NCBI GenBank assembly: GCA_937926975.1
Contig: CALBCJ010000006.1
Location: 29,635 to 93,634, forward strand
Origin: an uncultured Propionibacteriaceae bacterium
GTDB taxonomy: Bacteria > Actinomycetota > Actinomycetes > Propionibacteriales > Propionibacteriaceae
Direction: 5' to 3'
Length of the DNA: 64,000 nt
Shown: one piece after another, positions 9,413 to 18,224 of the stretch
Layout: each line of letters starts with the position of its first letter
Position numbering within the stretch: position 1 is the stretch's first letter
Position numbers and translations under genes: made by a program
The notes under the pieces: model-generated
What the model was told of the DNA's origin: nothing
The model's database searches: none
Seen by the model: only the letters and a program-made list of their open reading frames with translations

Positions 9413-10021
9413 TCAGAGGTCCTGCGGACCGTACAGCGGCTTGCTCGGGTCGTCGAAGCGGGCCCCGGCCGGGTTGGACTCCATGATCGCCATGATGAAC
9501 GGGACGATGCCGAGGCACGCCAGGTGCAGCAGGAGCCACATGCCGGGCTGGTTGGTGTCGTGCAGCCGGCGCACCCACAGACTCAGGGTGGGGATCATCA
9601 CCGCGAGGCCGAACAGTCCCATGACCCCGTACGTGACGAGCAGCATGACCGCAGCAGCGGTGTCGCCGCCGGCTGCTGCGACGGCAGCGGACAGGAGGGT
9701 CAGCACCACCTGCAGCACCGTGGCGGCCACGCCGACACCGAGGTACCACCACCAGAACTCGCTGCGGGAGGCGCGGCCGGAGAAGTTCGTCCAGTTCTTG
9801 AGGCCGAGCTTCAGGGCCTGCCCGAAGGTGACGTTGGGGCGTCCCGAGGCGTAGCCGCCGTACACCGGGTCCTGGGGGTAGCCCCCGCCCGAGTAGGACT
9901 GGGCCGCGTACGAGCTGGCCTGGGGGTAGCTCTGCTGGGGGAAGCCCTGCTGCTGGGGGTATCCCTGTCCGTACCCCTGCTGCTGGTACGGGTCGTTGGT
10001 CGGGTAGTCCGGGTTGCTCAT
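9413..10021 (-). CDS. DUF805 family membrane protein
   Basis: Protein of 202 residues. The first 70 residues are a flexible Gly/Gln/Tyr/Pro-rich tail with repeated QQGYPQQQG-like units. The DUF805 domain follows (about 75-195), with three or four hydrophobic segments and the family hallmarks FSGRASRSEFWWW and LSLWVRRLHDTN. The cytoplasmic Gln/Tyr-rich tail is common in actinobacterial versions. Function is unknown. The gene is followed only by intergenic DNA, and the methyltransferase-like gene lies 32 bp upstream in the same direction, so they may share a transcript. Confidence 0.9.
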   Translation of the reverse strand: MSNPDYPTNDPYQQQGYGQGYPQQQGFPQQSYPQASSYAAQSYSGGGYPQDPVYGGYASGRPNVTFGQALKLGLKNWTNFSGRASRSEFWWWYLGVGVAATVLQVVLTLLSAAVAAAGGDTAAAVMLLVTYGVMGLFGLAVMIPTLSLWVRRLHDTNQPGMWLLLHLACLGIVPFIMAIMESNPAGARFDDPSKPLYGPQDL

Positions 10022-10053
10022 GCTGCTCCTCGAGTCGAAAAGGTGAGGTGCGC

Positions 10054-10737
10054 TCAGCCTAACCCGGGACGCGTCACAACATAGATCGCATAGTCCAGTT
10101 GCCGGTCACCGCGGCGTACGGGGACCAGCTGCTCGGTGGCGCTGCCGTCGAGCCGGGTCAAGTCAAACCACAGCCGCCTGCTCGTGCCCTGCGACCAGAT
10201 CGCCAGCCGGCCGCCCGGGCGCAGGTGAGTCATGGCGGCAGCGAGCGTGGCGGGGTGGTACACCCGGTCGTTCTGGTCGACGATCAGGAAGTCAGGGCCG
10301 TTGTCGACGTCGAGGGCGATGGCGTCCCAGGGCCCGAACAGGCCCGGCAGGGAGGGCGGGGCGGAGAGCACGTCGGCGATGTCTCCGTGGTGCAGTCGGA
10401 CTCGCGGGTCGTGGGCGACCTGTGCCAGGACATCGGTCAGTCCGTCGCGGGCCCAGCCGATCAGAGCGCTGGAGATCTCGACCACATCGACCCCGGCTGC
10501 CCCCACCTCCAGCAGGCGGCTCGTGGTGTAGCCCAGCCCTAGGCCCCCCACCAGGACGGTCCCGGGCTCTGGGCCGAGCACCTCGGCCAGGACCTGCTCG
10601 CTCAGGGTCTGGGCGGAGTCCATCGCGAACGCTCCGTTGACGATCAGCTCGTCCACCACCTGCCCCGCCTCGGTGCGTCGGCGCAGGGCGATCTCGAAGC
10701 CGTCCTGCTGCGAGCGGGCCAGAGTCACGACGTCCAT
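10054..10737 (-). CDS. Spermidine-synthase-like / SAM-dependent methyltransferase-fold protein
   Basis: Cytoplasmic protein of 227 residues with a Rossmann-type SAM-binding core: motif I is VLVGGLGLGYTTSRLL, followed by the acidic VDVVEIS and the later DAIALDVDNGPDF. This resembles spermidine-synthase-like proteins common in Actinobacteria, most of which have no proven polyamine role. I start at the ATG at 10737 (MDVVTLARSQQ). The frame is open further upstream, but that part reads through a repeated intergenic segment and has no family similarity. It is likely co-directional with the DUF805 gene downstream. Confidence 0.82.
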   Translation of the reverse strand: MDVVTLARSQQDGFEIALRRRTEAGQVVDELIVNGAFAMDSAQTLSEQVLAEVLGPEPGTVLVGGLGLGYTTSRLLEVGAAGVDVVEISSALIGWARDGLTDVLAQVAHDPRVRLHHGDIADVLSAPPSLPGLFGPWDAIALDVDNGPDFLIVDQNDRVYHPATLAAAMTHLRPGGRLAIWSQGTSRRLWFDLTRLDGSATEQLVPVRRGDRQLDYAIYVVTRPGLG

Positions 10738-10838
10738 CGCCCTATCGTGGCAGGCTGCCAAGAGACGGCCGCAGCCCGGGTGCGCGGGCCCGGCCAGCGC
10801 GTCAGGCTTGCGCCAGAGCCGGGTCTCGAGGCCGTGGC

Positions 10839-10927
10839 GGGCCTGCCGTACGCCCTGGAGGCCAGGCAGGTGACCCGGCCGACAGGCGACCCGTGATCGG
10901 GGCCTGCCGTACGCCCTGGAGGCCAGG
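10839..10927. repeat. 28-bp direct repeat, two copies spaced by 33 bp
   Basis: Positions 10839-10866 and 10900-10927 are identical over 28 bases, with a 33-base unlike spacer. Each unit starts GGGCCTGCCGTACGCC and ends in the near-palindrome CCTGGAGGCCAGG. It lies in the 250-bp gap between the spermidine-synthase-like gene and the kinase gene. No third copy is visible 61 bp to either side. Confidence 0.75.
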
Positions 10928-10986
10928 GCACCGCACCGGGGTAGCACCAGCAGGGGCCGAGCGCAGGACCGGCCTTCGCCGGGCCA

Positions 10987-12576
10987 CTAGTCGGCGGCGG
11001 CCCGGACCCCTTCCAGGGCGGTCATGATCGTCAGGCCCTGGCTGACGGTGATATCGCCCTCACCGACGGCCTCCTCGACCTGGCTGGAGAAGGAGCGTAC
11101 CCGGTGGTCCACGTTCTTGCCGGCCAGGATCTGCGGGGTCTCGCGGTCCCACGACCCCAGCAGCTCCTTCTTGCTCGAGCTGTCAGGCAGGTTCACCAGG
11201 AGACCCCGCACCGTCTGTACGGCCAGCTGCAGCGTCAGCCGGGCCGAGGGGGAGACGGAGCTGGAGGGGGTGCGGGTGGGAGTCCGTACGGGTGAGCTGG
11301 AGGCCCGGGTCGGGGTCCGGCTGGCACTGGGCGTCGGGGCCGGTCGGGCCGACGTGGTGGCTGGGGCCGGAGTCGAGCCGGAGCCGGGGCGCAGGGCTGC
11401 GAGCGGGCCGATCCGCCCCGAGCCGACCGCGAAGGCCAGCCCCGCCAGGGCAAGCACCAGCACGGCGGCGATCACCGGTCCCACCCGCCGCTTTCGCCGG
11501 GGCCGGGACGGCGGCGGTGGCTTGTCAGAGGCCGCTGGTGGTGAGTAGCCGGCTGGCGCCGAGGGCTGGGCCGCGGGAGGCGGGGAGCCGGCCGGGGCCT
11601 GGACCGTCGGTGAGTGCGGCTGCTCGGGCGCGGGAGCGAGCGCCGCTGAGGCTGGCATCACCGAGGTCTGCGACGGGCCGACCACGGGCGCCAGGCGGGT
11701 GGGCTGGGGGCTGGGGAGCAGGGCAGTGGCGGCCGGGGCCGGGCCGACGGTCGCCAGGTCTGGCTGCTGGGCCACCTGGCGCAGCGCGGCCAGGGTCGCG
11801 GTAGCGTCCGGACGTCGGTCAGGGTCCTTGTCGAGCAGGCTGCTGACCAGGTCATCGAGCTGCTGAGGGACGGTGACCCGGTCCGCCAGCGCCGGCGGGG
11901 TCCCATTCACCTGCATCGCCACCACCGAGACCGCGTTGTCGCCGGGGTACGGGGGCTGGCCGGTCAGCATCGCCATCACCAGGCAGCCCAGCGAGTAGAG
12001 GTCGCTGGCTGGGCCGACCCGGGCTCCGGAGGCCTGCTCGGGCGACATGTACGCGGCACTGCCGATCACGCTGGCTGGTGCGGTGAGGGTCGCGTCGGCG
12101 GTCGTCAGCTGGGCGATTCCGAAGTCGAGCACGGTGACATGGCCGCCAGCGCCGACCATCACGTTGGCTGGCTTGATGTCGCGGTGCACCAGTCCTGTGG
12201 CGTGGGCCGCCTGCAGGGCGGCGGCCACCTGGGAGCCGATCGACACCGTGGTGGCGAGTGGCAGCGGCCCTTGCTCGCGGAGCATCTCGGCGACCGAGCG
12301 CCCGTCGACGAGCGACATCACCAGGTAGGCACGCTGGTCCTCGATCCCCGCGTCGAAGACCGACACCACGTTGGGGTGGGTGAGCCCGGCGGTGGCCACC
12401 GCCTCCCGCCGGAAGCGCTCGAGCGCGGTGGGCTCGGCGCTGGCGGACAGGTCCAGCACCTTGACCGCGACGTCTCGGTCGAGTCGGGTGTCGTGGGCTC
12501 GCCAGACCGTCGCCATGGCGCCGGAGCCGAGGCGGCCCAGAAGCCGGTACCGGCCGGCGACATCGGGGGGAGTCAC
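10987..12576 (-). CDS. Transmembrane Ser/Thr protein kinase (Hanks type)
   Basis: Kinase of about 529 residues. The N-terminal domain (about 1-265) has the glycine loop GRLGSGAMATVW, the ATP Lys in VAVKVLD, the catalytic loop HRDIKPANV, DFG (LDFGIAQ) and YMSPEQ. A Pro/Ala-rich linker leads to a single membrane helix after a basic RPRRKRRVG stretch, then a Ser/Thr/Pro-rich extracellular spacer and a roughly 85-residue C-terminal domain that is not a PASTA repeat. No ATG fits, so I chose the GTG at 12576 just before VAGRYRLL; the true start could differ by a few codons. The gene is 38 bp downstream of xseB. Confidence 0.9.
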   Translation of the reverse strand: MTPPDVAGRYRLLGRLGSGAMATVWRAHDTRLDRDVAVKVLDLSASAEPTALERFRREAVATAGLTHPNVVSVFDAGIEDQRAYLVMSLVDGRSVAEMLREQGPLPLATTVSIGSQVAAALQAAHATGLVHRDIKPANVMVGAGGHVTVLDFGIAQLTTADATLTAPASVIGSAAYMSPEQASGARVGPASDLYSLGCLVMAMLTGQPPYPGDNAVSVVAMQVNGTPPALADRVTVPQQLDDLVSSLLDKDPDRRPDATATLAALRQVAQQPDLATVGPAPAATALLPSPQPTRLAPVVGPSQTSVMPASAALAPAPEQPHSPTVQAPAGSPPPAAQPSAPAGYSPPAASDKPPPPSRPRRKRRVGPVIAAVLVLALAGLAFAVGSGRIGPLAALRPGSGSTPAPATTSARPAPTPSASRTPTRASSSPVRTPTRTPSSSVSPSARLTLQLAVQTVRGLLVNLPDSSSKKELLGSWDRETPQILAGKNVDHRVRSFSSQVEEAVGEGDITVSQGLTIMTALEGVRAAAD

Positions 12577-12614
12577 TCCATCAATGGTAGTGACTGACTC
12601 CGCACCGCTGCCGG

Positions 12615-12821
12615 TCAGCCTGGCTCGGAGCCGGGCTCCCGGCTGCGGGCGGCCACCTGGGCCTTGGCCCCGTCCAGCCAGCCCTGGCAGATGTCGGCCA
12701 GCTGCTCGCCGCGCTCCCACAGCGCCATCGCCTCCGACAGTGGGACGTTTCCCGACTCCAGGCTGCGGACCACCTCCTGCAGCTCGGCCCGCGCCTGCTC
12801 GTACGGCATCTCCTCGGTCAT
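12615..12821 (-). CDS. xseB: Exodeoxyribonuclease VII small subunit
   Basis: Protein of 68 residues, the usual size, with the XseB hallmarks YEQARAELQEVVRSLESGNVPLSE (seen across residues 6-29) and LWERGEQLADICQ. It binds the large subunit to form exonuclease VII, which degrades single-stranded DNA to short oligonucleotides. Its start codon overlaps the last base of the xseA stop, the standard coupled arrangement. The C-terminal tail is short and charged. Confidence 0.96.
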   Translation of the reverse strand: MTEEMPYEQARAELQEVVRSLESGNVPLSEAMALWERGEQLADICQGWLDGAKAQVAARSREPGSEPG

Positions 12822-14041
12822 CAGGTCTCCTTCGGGCTGGTCTGGCGGACCTCGAGCGCGATCTGGCCGTCGGCCAGCTGCGCCAGCAGGTCGTCGCCGG
12901 GGTCGAGCTGCTCGACGCTGGTCACGGTCGTTCCGTCGCCGGTGCTCAAGATGGCGTAGCCGCGCTGCAGCGTCTGCTGCGGCGACATCGCCCGGGCCCG
13001 CTGGCGGCAGGTGGCGACCAGCTGGGTCTCGGTGCCGAGGGTGGTCAGCAGCGCCCGGCGGGCCCGTCCCCGCAGCTCGGCCAGCTGGGCCTCGTGAACC
13101 CGGTACGGGCCGAGCGGGTCCTGCAGCACGGGCCGCTGCCGCAGCTCGGACAGCCGGCGCAGCTCAGTCTCCAGCCGGGAGCCGGTGCTGGCCCGCAGCC
13201 GGTGCCGGGCGGCCTGCAGGCCCTGGGCCTCCTCGGCCGCATCAGGCACCAGCAGCCGGGCAGCGTCGGTCGGGGTGGAGGCCCGGGCGTCGGCGACCAG
13301 GTCCAGGATCGGGCTGTCCACCTCGTGCCCGATGGCGCTGACCACCGGTGTCCGGGCCCGGTGGACGGCGCGGACCAGTCCCTCGTCGGAGAACGGGAGC
13401 AGGTCCTCCAGGGAGCCGCCGCCGCGGGCCACGACGATCACGTCGACCTCGGGGTCCCGGTCGAGCTGGGCCAGGGCCTCGGCCACCTCCAGGGCGCAGC
13501 CGGCGCCCTGCATGGCCGCGTACGCGGGCTGGACCCGGACCGCCGGCCAGCGTCGGCGCAGGTTCTCCACCACGTCCTTCTCGGCGGCGCTGCCCTGGGC
13601 CGTGACCAGCCCGACCAGGCGCGGCAGCAGCGGCAGGCGCCGCTTCAGCTCCCGGGCGAACAGGCCCTCGGCCTGCAGCGCCCGCCGGCGGTGCTCCAGC
13701 TGGGCCAGCAGCCGGCCCTCCCCGGCGGGGCGCAGGTCGGTGCACTCGAAGCTCAGCCGGCCGGTCCTGCTCCACAGGGTCGGCCGAACCAGGGCCGAGA
13801 CCGTGGTGCCGTTGCTGATGGGGCCGGCGGCGTCGAGCACCTGGACGCTGGTGGTGACAGTGGCCGAGACCTCGGCCAGGGGGTCGCGCAGGGTCAGGAA
13901 CTGGGTCGGGCCCTGGCGGCGGCGCAGCTCGATGACCTGGCCGCTGACCCAGACCGCCCCGCAGCGCTCGATCCAGTCCTTGACCGCGTGCACCACCACC
14001 CGCAGCGGCTGCGGGTCCTCAGGACTGCTGGTCAGGGGCAC
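12821..14041 (-). CDS. xseA: Exodeoxyribonuclease VII large subunit
   Basis: Catalytic subunit of 406 residues. An N-terminal OB-fold (about 10-105, VWVSGQVIELRRRQGPTQF) is followed by the nuclease core with its characteristic VIVVARGGGSLEDLLPFSDE and VVSAIGHEVDSPILDLVADARASTPTDAA patterns, here near residues 200-260, then a long helical region that binds XseB. The start is GTG (MPLTSSPEDP). It is immediately upstream of and overlapping xseB. Single-strand DNA exonuclease in repair and recombination. Confidence 0.96.
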   Translation of the reverse strand: MPLTSSPEDPQPLRVVVHAVKDWIERCGAVWVSGQVIELRRRQGPTQFLTLRDPLAEVSATVTTSVQVLDAAGPISNGTTVSALVRPTLWSRTGRLSFECTDLRPAGEGRLLAQLEHRRRALQAEGLFARELKRRLPLLPRLVGLVTAQGSAAEKDVVENLRRRWPAVRVQPAYAAMQGAGCALEVAEALAQLDRDPEVDVIVVARGGGSLEDLLPFSDEGLVRAVHRARTPVVSAIGHEVDSPILDLVADARASTPTDAARLLVPDAAEEAQGLQAARHRLRASTGSRLETELRRLSELRQRPVLQDPLGPYRVHEAQLAELRGRARRALLTTLGTETQLVATCRQRARAMSPQQTLQRGYAILSTGDGTTVTSVEQLDPGDDLLAQLADGQIALEVRQTSPKET

Positions 14042-14124
14042 TCGGTCACTGTACGAGGTCTGACGGACAGGTCAGGGCGCTGGCACCAGGCGGCGGTGCG
14101 CCGAAGGGCTGGTTCTCGAGCGGT

Positions 14125-14691
14125 TCAGTGGGAGGGGCCTTGGTTTCCGGGGCCCGGCTGGGGGCCGGGGCCGGGCATGACCGGGCCGTACGGGTGGCCA
14201 GGGGCCGGACCGCTCGGGCCGGACGGGGCACCGGGTGCCATACCAGTCGGGGCGTAGGGGGCGGGTGCTGGACCGGTCTGGCCGTCGGGGGCAGAGCTGT
14301 ACGGGGGAGCGGCGGCTCCGGGCATGGGCGGGTAGGGGTGACCGGGGGCGGATGGCTGCCCAGGTCCGGACACCGGCTGCGGTGAGGCGGCGTACGGGTT
14401 GTCCGGTCCGGCCGCGGGGGTACGGGGCGCCAGCTCCCGGGCCAGAGCGGTAGCGACCAGCGCCAGGATCACGAGCGAGATCGCGAACCCCACCCCGGTC
14501 CTCACGGCCTCTACCTCGAGTGAGTAGCGACCTCGCAGTACTAGGGGCAGTACTAGGAAGATCACGGAGCTGAGAGCGTCGACTCCGACTGCCGCCAGCA
14601 GCAGCGGCCGGGCCCGAGGAGCCAGGACCGCAACGACGACCATGAGGGTGATCCTCACAGCGATGAACAGCAAGGACAGGGCCAGCGTCAT
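14125..14691 (-). CDS. Small membrane protein with Pro/Gly-rich C-terminal tail
   Basis: Protein of 188 residues with no family I recognise. Residues 1-105 hold three or four hydrophobic segments. The remaining 80 residues are a low-complexity Pro/Gly/Ala tail with repeated GPAPG- and GHPY-like units, predicted to be disordered and cytoplasmic. I use the ATG at 14691 (MTLALSLLFIAV), which overlaps the stop of the preceding membrane gene (ATGA). The pair therefore forms a translationally coupled two-gene unit. The tail resembles those of DUF805 and other actinobacterial envelope proteins in composition only. Confidence 0.75.
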   Translation of the reverse strand: MTLALSLLFIAVRITLMVVVAVLAPRARPLLLAAVGVDALSSVIFLVLPLVLRGRYSLEVEAVRTGVGFAISLVILALVATALARELAPRTPAAGPDNPYAASPQPVSGPGQPSAPGHPYPPMPGAAAPPYSSAPDGQTGPAPAPYAPTGMAPGAPSGPSGPAPGHPYGPVMPGPGPQPGPGNQGPSH

Positions 14692-15002
14692 CGGACTGGG
14701 CTCCGGTCGGCGCGAGAGGCGAGCAGGACCGCCAGCATCAGCAGCCCCCAGAAGAGCGTGCCGAAAACCCCGGACATGACCGTGTACAGGACAGGAGGGA
14801 CCGAGCCCGTCGTGGCGACGTAGGAAGACACCGCCATCGGGGCTAGGAGCGCGATCACTCTGGTGGCCACGGCACCCCACAAGCAGCCGACCACCGCGGG
14901 CCGGCGAAAGCGGATGCTGGCCCAGATGGCGATCCCGACGAGAGCCAGGATGTAGATAGCGGACCCTCCGATATTCAGGAAACGTAGCGCGGTGATGCTC
15001 AC
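14688..15002 (-). CDS. Small hypothetical membrane protein
   Basis: Protein of 104 residues with about three hydrophobic segments (10-30, 40-62 and 75-95) and short polar ends. No family is recognised. It overlaps the next gene by four bases and both look like remodelled copies of the same kind of small multi-pass protein, so they may work together in the membrane. Upstream there are 286 bp before ilvA with no clear gene. Confidence 0.7.
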   Translation of the reverse strand: MSITALRFLNIGGSAIYILALVGIAIWASIRFRRPAVVGCLWGAVATRVIALLAPMAVSSYVATTGSVPPVLYTVMSGVFGTLFWGLLMLAVLLASRADRSPVR

Positions 15003-15288
15003 ACGATGACGCTAGCAGCGAGACTGGTCAGCGGGGCCGGAGCCCAAGTGCTGCCCCGGACAGTCAGCAACGTACCGGCCAGTACCGGGACAGACTACGA
15101 GACTCAGCGGGCCTGAGAGGAGGGTCAACCAGGCGTTGGTAGCGGACCTGGTGCTGGCTACCGGGGGCGCCAGTCGGCAGGCGGGTGCCGGCCAGCGGCG
15201 GCTGGGCCATCCATGGGCGTCATGCTAGCGGTTCTGCGCGCCTTTGGGGCTCACCACGGCAGCGTCCGGATCACCCCCGGCCCTGGTC

Positions 15289-16542
15289 TCAGACCAGGAA
15301 CCGGTAGAACGGGCTCTGCGGGTCGATCGGCTCCACGGTCATCGGTGACGAGGCCATCCGGGCCAGCAGCCCGTCGAGGTCGGCCGGGTCGCCCAGCTCG
15401 ATCCCGACCAGGGCCGGGCCGAGCTCGCGGTTGGAGCGCTTTACGTACTCGAACAGGGTGATGTCGTCGTCGGGGCCGAGCACCTCGTCCAGGAACCGGC
15501 GCAGCGCCCCCGGCTCCTGCGGGAAGGTGACCAGGAAGTAGTGCTTGCGCCCCTGGTGCACCAGCGACCGCTCCACGATCTCGGAGTAGCGCGAGACGTC
15601 GTTGTTGCCTCCGGAGACCAGGGCGACCACGGTCTGGCCGCGCTCGACCCTCAGCCCCTCGACGAGCGCTGCCGAGGCCAGCGCCCCGGCCGGCTCGGCG
15701 ATGATCCCGTCGGTCTGGTACAGCGCCAGCATCTCGGTGCAGACCGCGCCCTCGGCCACAGTGGAGAGCTCGGGCTGACAGCGCTCAATGATCTGGTACG
15801 GGAGGTCGCCCACCCGGCGGACAGCGGCCCCGTCGACGAAGGTGTCCAGCCGGTCGAGGGTGACCGGGCCGCCGTGCCGCAGGGCGGCCACAGTGCAGGC
15901 GGCGCCGGCCGGCTCCACCCCGACCACCCGGGTCTGCGGGTGGTGCTCGGCGAACCAGGTCGCTACCCCGGCCAGCAGGCCGCCCCCGCCGACCGGCACG
16001 ACCACCACGGCCGGTGGCTGGCCCAGGTCGGCGACGGTCTCGGCGGCCACGGTGCCCTGGCCGCAGATCGTGGCGGCGGCGTCGAAGGCCGGGACCACCA
16101 CCGCCTGGCTCTCGGCGGCTGCCGCCAGGGTCGCCTCCTTGGCCTCGTCGTACGTGTCGCCGACCACCACCACCGTGACCAGGTCCCCGCCCAGGGCCGC
16201 TATCCGGTCCCGCTTCTGGCGGGGGGTGGTGGTCGGGACGAAGATCCGCCCGGCGATCCCGAGCCGGTGGCAGGCGAAGGCCACACCCTGCCCGTGGTTC
16301 CCGGCCGAGGCGCAGACCACACCTCGGGCGCGCTCCTCCTCGCTCAGCTGGGCGATCAGGTTGTACGCGCCGCGCAGCTTGTACGAGCGGACCGGCTGCA
16401 GGTCCTCGCGCTTCAGCCAGACCTCGGCCCCGACCGCGGCCGACAGCCGGACGTTGAGCTGCAGCGGGGTGCGAGACACGATCCCGGCCAGCCGAGCAGC
16501 AGCGGCGTCAACGTCAGCAGCGGTGGGCAGGTCAGTGCGCAT
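15289..16542 (-). CDS. ilvA: Threonine ammonia-lyase (threonine dehydratase)
   Basis: PLP enzyme of 417 residues that deaminates threonine to 2-oxobutanoate, the first step of isoleucine synthesis. The PLP lysine lies in VRSYKLRGAYN, the phosphate-binding glycine loop is VPVGGGGLLAG, and SAGNHGQG is the substrate loop. A single C-terminal ACT-like regulatory domain (about 325-417, HYFLVTFPQEPGALRRFL) marks the short single-ACT form found in Actinobacteria. The ATG at 16542 (MRTDLPTAADVD) gives the proper N-terminus; the open frame extends further upstream but is not coding. It lies 4 bp downstream of rmuC. Confidence 0.95.
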   Translation of the reverse strand: MRTDLPTAADVDAAAARLAGIVSRTPLQLNVRLSAAVGAEVWLKREDLQPVRSYKLRGAYNLIAQLSEEERARGVVCASAGNHGQGVAFACHRLGIAGRIFVPTTTPRQKRDRIAALGGDLVTVVVVGDTYDEAKEATLAAAAESQAVVVPAFDAAATICGQGTVAAETVADLGQPPAVVVVPVGGGGLLAGVATWFAEHHPQTRVVGVEPAGAACTVAALRHGGPVTLDRLDTFVDGAAVRRVGDLPYQIIERCQPELSTVAEGAVCTEMLALYQTDGIIAEPAGALASAALVEGLRVERGQTVVALVSGGNNDVSRYSEIVERSLVHQGRKHYFLVTFPQEPGALRRFLDEVLGPDDDITLFEYVKRSNRELGPALVGIELGDPADLDGLLARMASSPMTVEPIDPQSPFYRFLV

Positions 16543-16546
16543 GGCC

Positions 16547-18109
16547 TCACACACTAGTGGCGCGCCGCGGTGCCGGGGGGTCGTCGAGGCCGGCCGGGTC
16601 GTCCGGGCCGCGGGCGGCAAGGGCCTGCTCCGGCTCGGTGCTGGCCTGCGGGGCCCGGCCGGTCGGGGCCGGGACCGGGGCGGCACCGGCGACCAGCTCG
16701 GGGGCGGCGACCTGGCGGACGGTCTGGTCGACCTGGGCCACCTCGGGCAGCTCCTCCGAGGTCACCTTGAGGTCGCGCAGCTTGCGGGCGGTGACCAGCA
16801 CCCGTCCCTCCAGCGACGCCACGGCCTGGTTGTACGCCCGGACCGACGAGCCGAGCGCCCGGCCGACCTTGTCGACGTGGCTGCCGAGAGTGGCCAGCCG
16901 CCCGTACAGCTCCTGCCCCAGCTCGGTGACCTCCCGGGCCGAGTCGGCCAGCGAGGCCTGCGCCCAGCCGTACGCGACCGAGCGCAGCATGGCGATCAGG
17001 GTGGAGGGAGTGGCCACAATGACGTTCCGCTCGGCGGCCCACTCGATGAGGTCAGGCACCTGCTGCAGCGCTGCGAGCAGCAGCGCCTCGCTCGGGATGA
17101 ACATCACCACGAACTCTGGGGTTCCCAGGTCCGCCTTCCAGTACTGCTTCCGGGTCAGGGTGCTGACGTGGTCGCGGACGTTGCGGGCGAACAGCGCCAG
17201 CGCCCGCTGCCGGGGCTCCGGCTCAGTCGCCTCCTTCGCGTCGAGAAAGGAGGTCAGAGGCATCTTGGCGTCCACGTACACGAACCTGCCGTGGCTGAGC
17301 AGCACCTTGAGGTCGGGCCGGATCACGGCCTGGTCGGTGCTGCTGGTCTCCTGCTGCACGAAGTCGCAGTGCTCCACCATCCCCGACAGCTCGATCACCC
17401 GCTGCAGCTGCAGCTCGCCCCAGGTGCCGCGGACCTGGGGCTTGCGCAGGGCTGTGGTCAGGGCGACAGTCTCGCGCCGCAGCTGCTCGCTGGTCAGCTG
17501 GACGGTCGCCACCTGGGTACGCAGGTCGGCGGTCATGGCGGCCCGCTCCCGCTCCACCTCGGCCAGCCGGGCCTGCAGGGCCTGCAGGCTGTCGCGGACC
17601 GGCGCCAGCAGCTGGGCGGTCTGCTCCAGGCGCTGGCTCGCGGAGGCGTCGGCGGCCTGGGTCTGGCGCTCCAGCGCCTCGGCCGAGAGCAGCCGGAACT
17701 GCTGCTGCAGCGCCTCCCGGTCGGCGGCCAGCTCGTCGCGGTGGGCCCGGGCAGCGTCTCGCTCGGCGACCGCGGCCACCACCCGCGCCTCCAGCGCCGC
17801 CGCCTCCGACATCGCCTCCGCGGCGGCCTGGCGGGCCTCGGCGATCTCGGCCCGGCCGCGCTCGACATCGGCTCGTGCCCGCTCCGTCTCGGCAACCGCC
17901 CGGGCAGCATCAGCCCTGGCCGCAGCGGCTTCGAGGCGGCCCTGGGCAGCCTCGGCCCGGGTCTGCTCGGCGTTCCGACGGGCCTCGGCCAGCTGCTGGC
18001 GGGCGGTCGCCAGCCCGCCGTCGCCGCCAGCCCACCGCATCACCAGCCAGCAGCCGACGGCCCCCAGCAGCAGCCCGGTCACCAGGGCCAGCAGCGTCTC
18101 CCCAGTCAT
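16547..18109 (-). CDS. rmuC: DNA recombination protein RmuC
   Basis: Protein of about 520 residues. An N-terminal membrane anchor (MTGETLLALVTGLLLGAVG) is followed by a very long Ala/Glu/Arg coiled coil (about 35-210) and the RmuC nuclease-like domain (about 220-440), with VRGTWGELQLQRVIELSGM, FVYVDAKMPL and GTPEFVVMFIPSE. RmuC limits inversion at short repeats and is linked to DNA break processing. I use the ATG at 18109; another ATG nine bases upstream is possible. It is likely co-transcribed with ilvA, which follows within 5 bp. The C-terminal 60 residues are Pro/Ala-rich. Confidence 0.92.
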   Translation of the reverse strand: MTGETLLALVTGLLLGAVGCWLVMRWAGGDGGLATARQQLAEARRNAEQTRAEAAQGRLEAAAARADAARAVAETERARADVERGRAEIAEARQAAAEAMSEAAALEARVVAAVAERDAARAHRDELAADREALQQQFRLLSAEALERQTQAADASASQRLEQTAQLLAPVRDSLQALQARLAEVERERAAMTADLRTQVATVQLTSEQLRRETVALTTALRKPQVRGTWGELQLQRVIELSGMVEHCDFVQQETSSTDQAVIRPDLKVLLSHGRFVYVDAKMPLTSFLDAKEATEPEPRQRALALFARNVRDHVSTLTRKQYWKADLGTPEFVVMFIPSEALLLAALQQVPDLIEWAAERNVIVATPSTLIAMLRSVAYGWAQASLADSAREVTELGQELYGRLATLGSHVDKVGRALGSSVRAYNQAVASLEGRVLVTARKLRDLKVTSEELPEVAQVDQTVRQVAAPELVAGAAPVPAPTGRAPQASTEPEQALAARGPDDPAGLDDPPAPRRATSV

Positions 18110-18224
18110 GCCTGGCATCCTGCCGCAGCCGTCTGACAGCTCTGGCTCGGCACTCGGCCCGGACGGACTGAGGCGGCGGAGGGTCGGCGACGGGCTGCCG
18201 GTGACCCCCTCTAGGCTCACGGCC

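Noticed and set aside
10839..10927. Possible mini-CRISPR array
   Set aside because: Only two repeats, no leader or cas genes, and the sequence is unlike known actinobacterial CRISPR repeats. Kept as a simple direct repeat.
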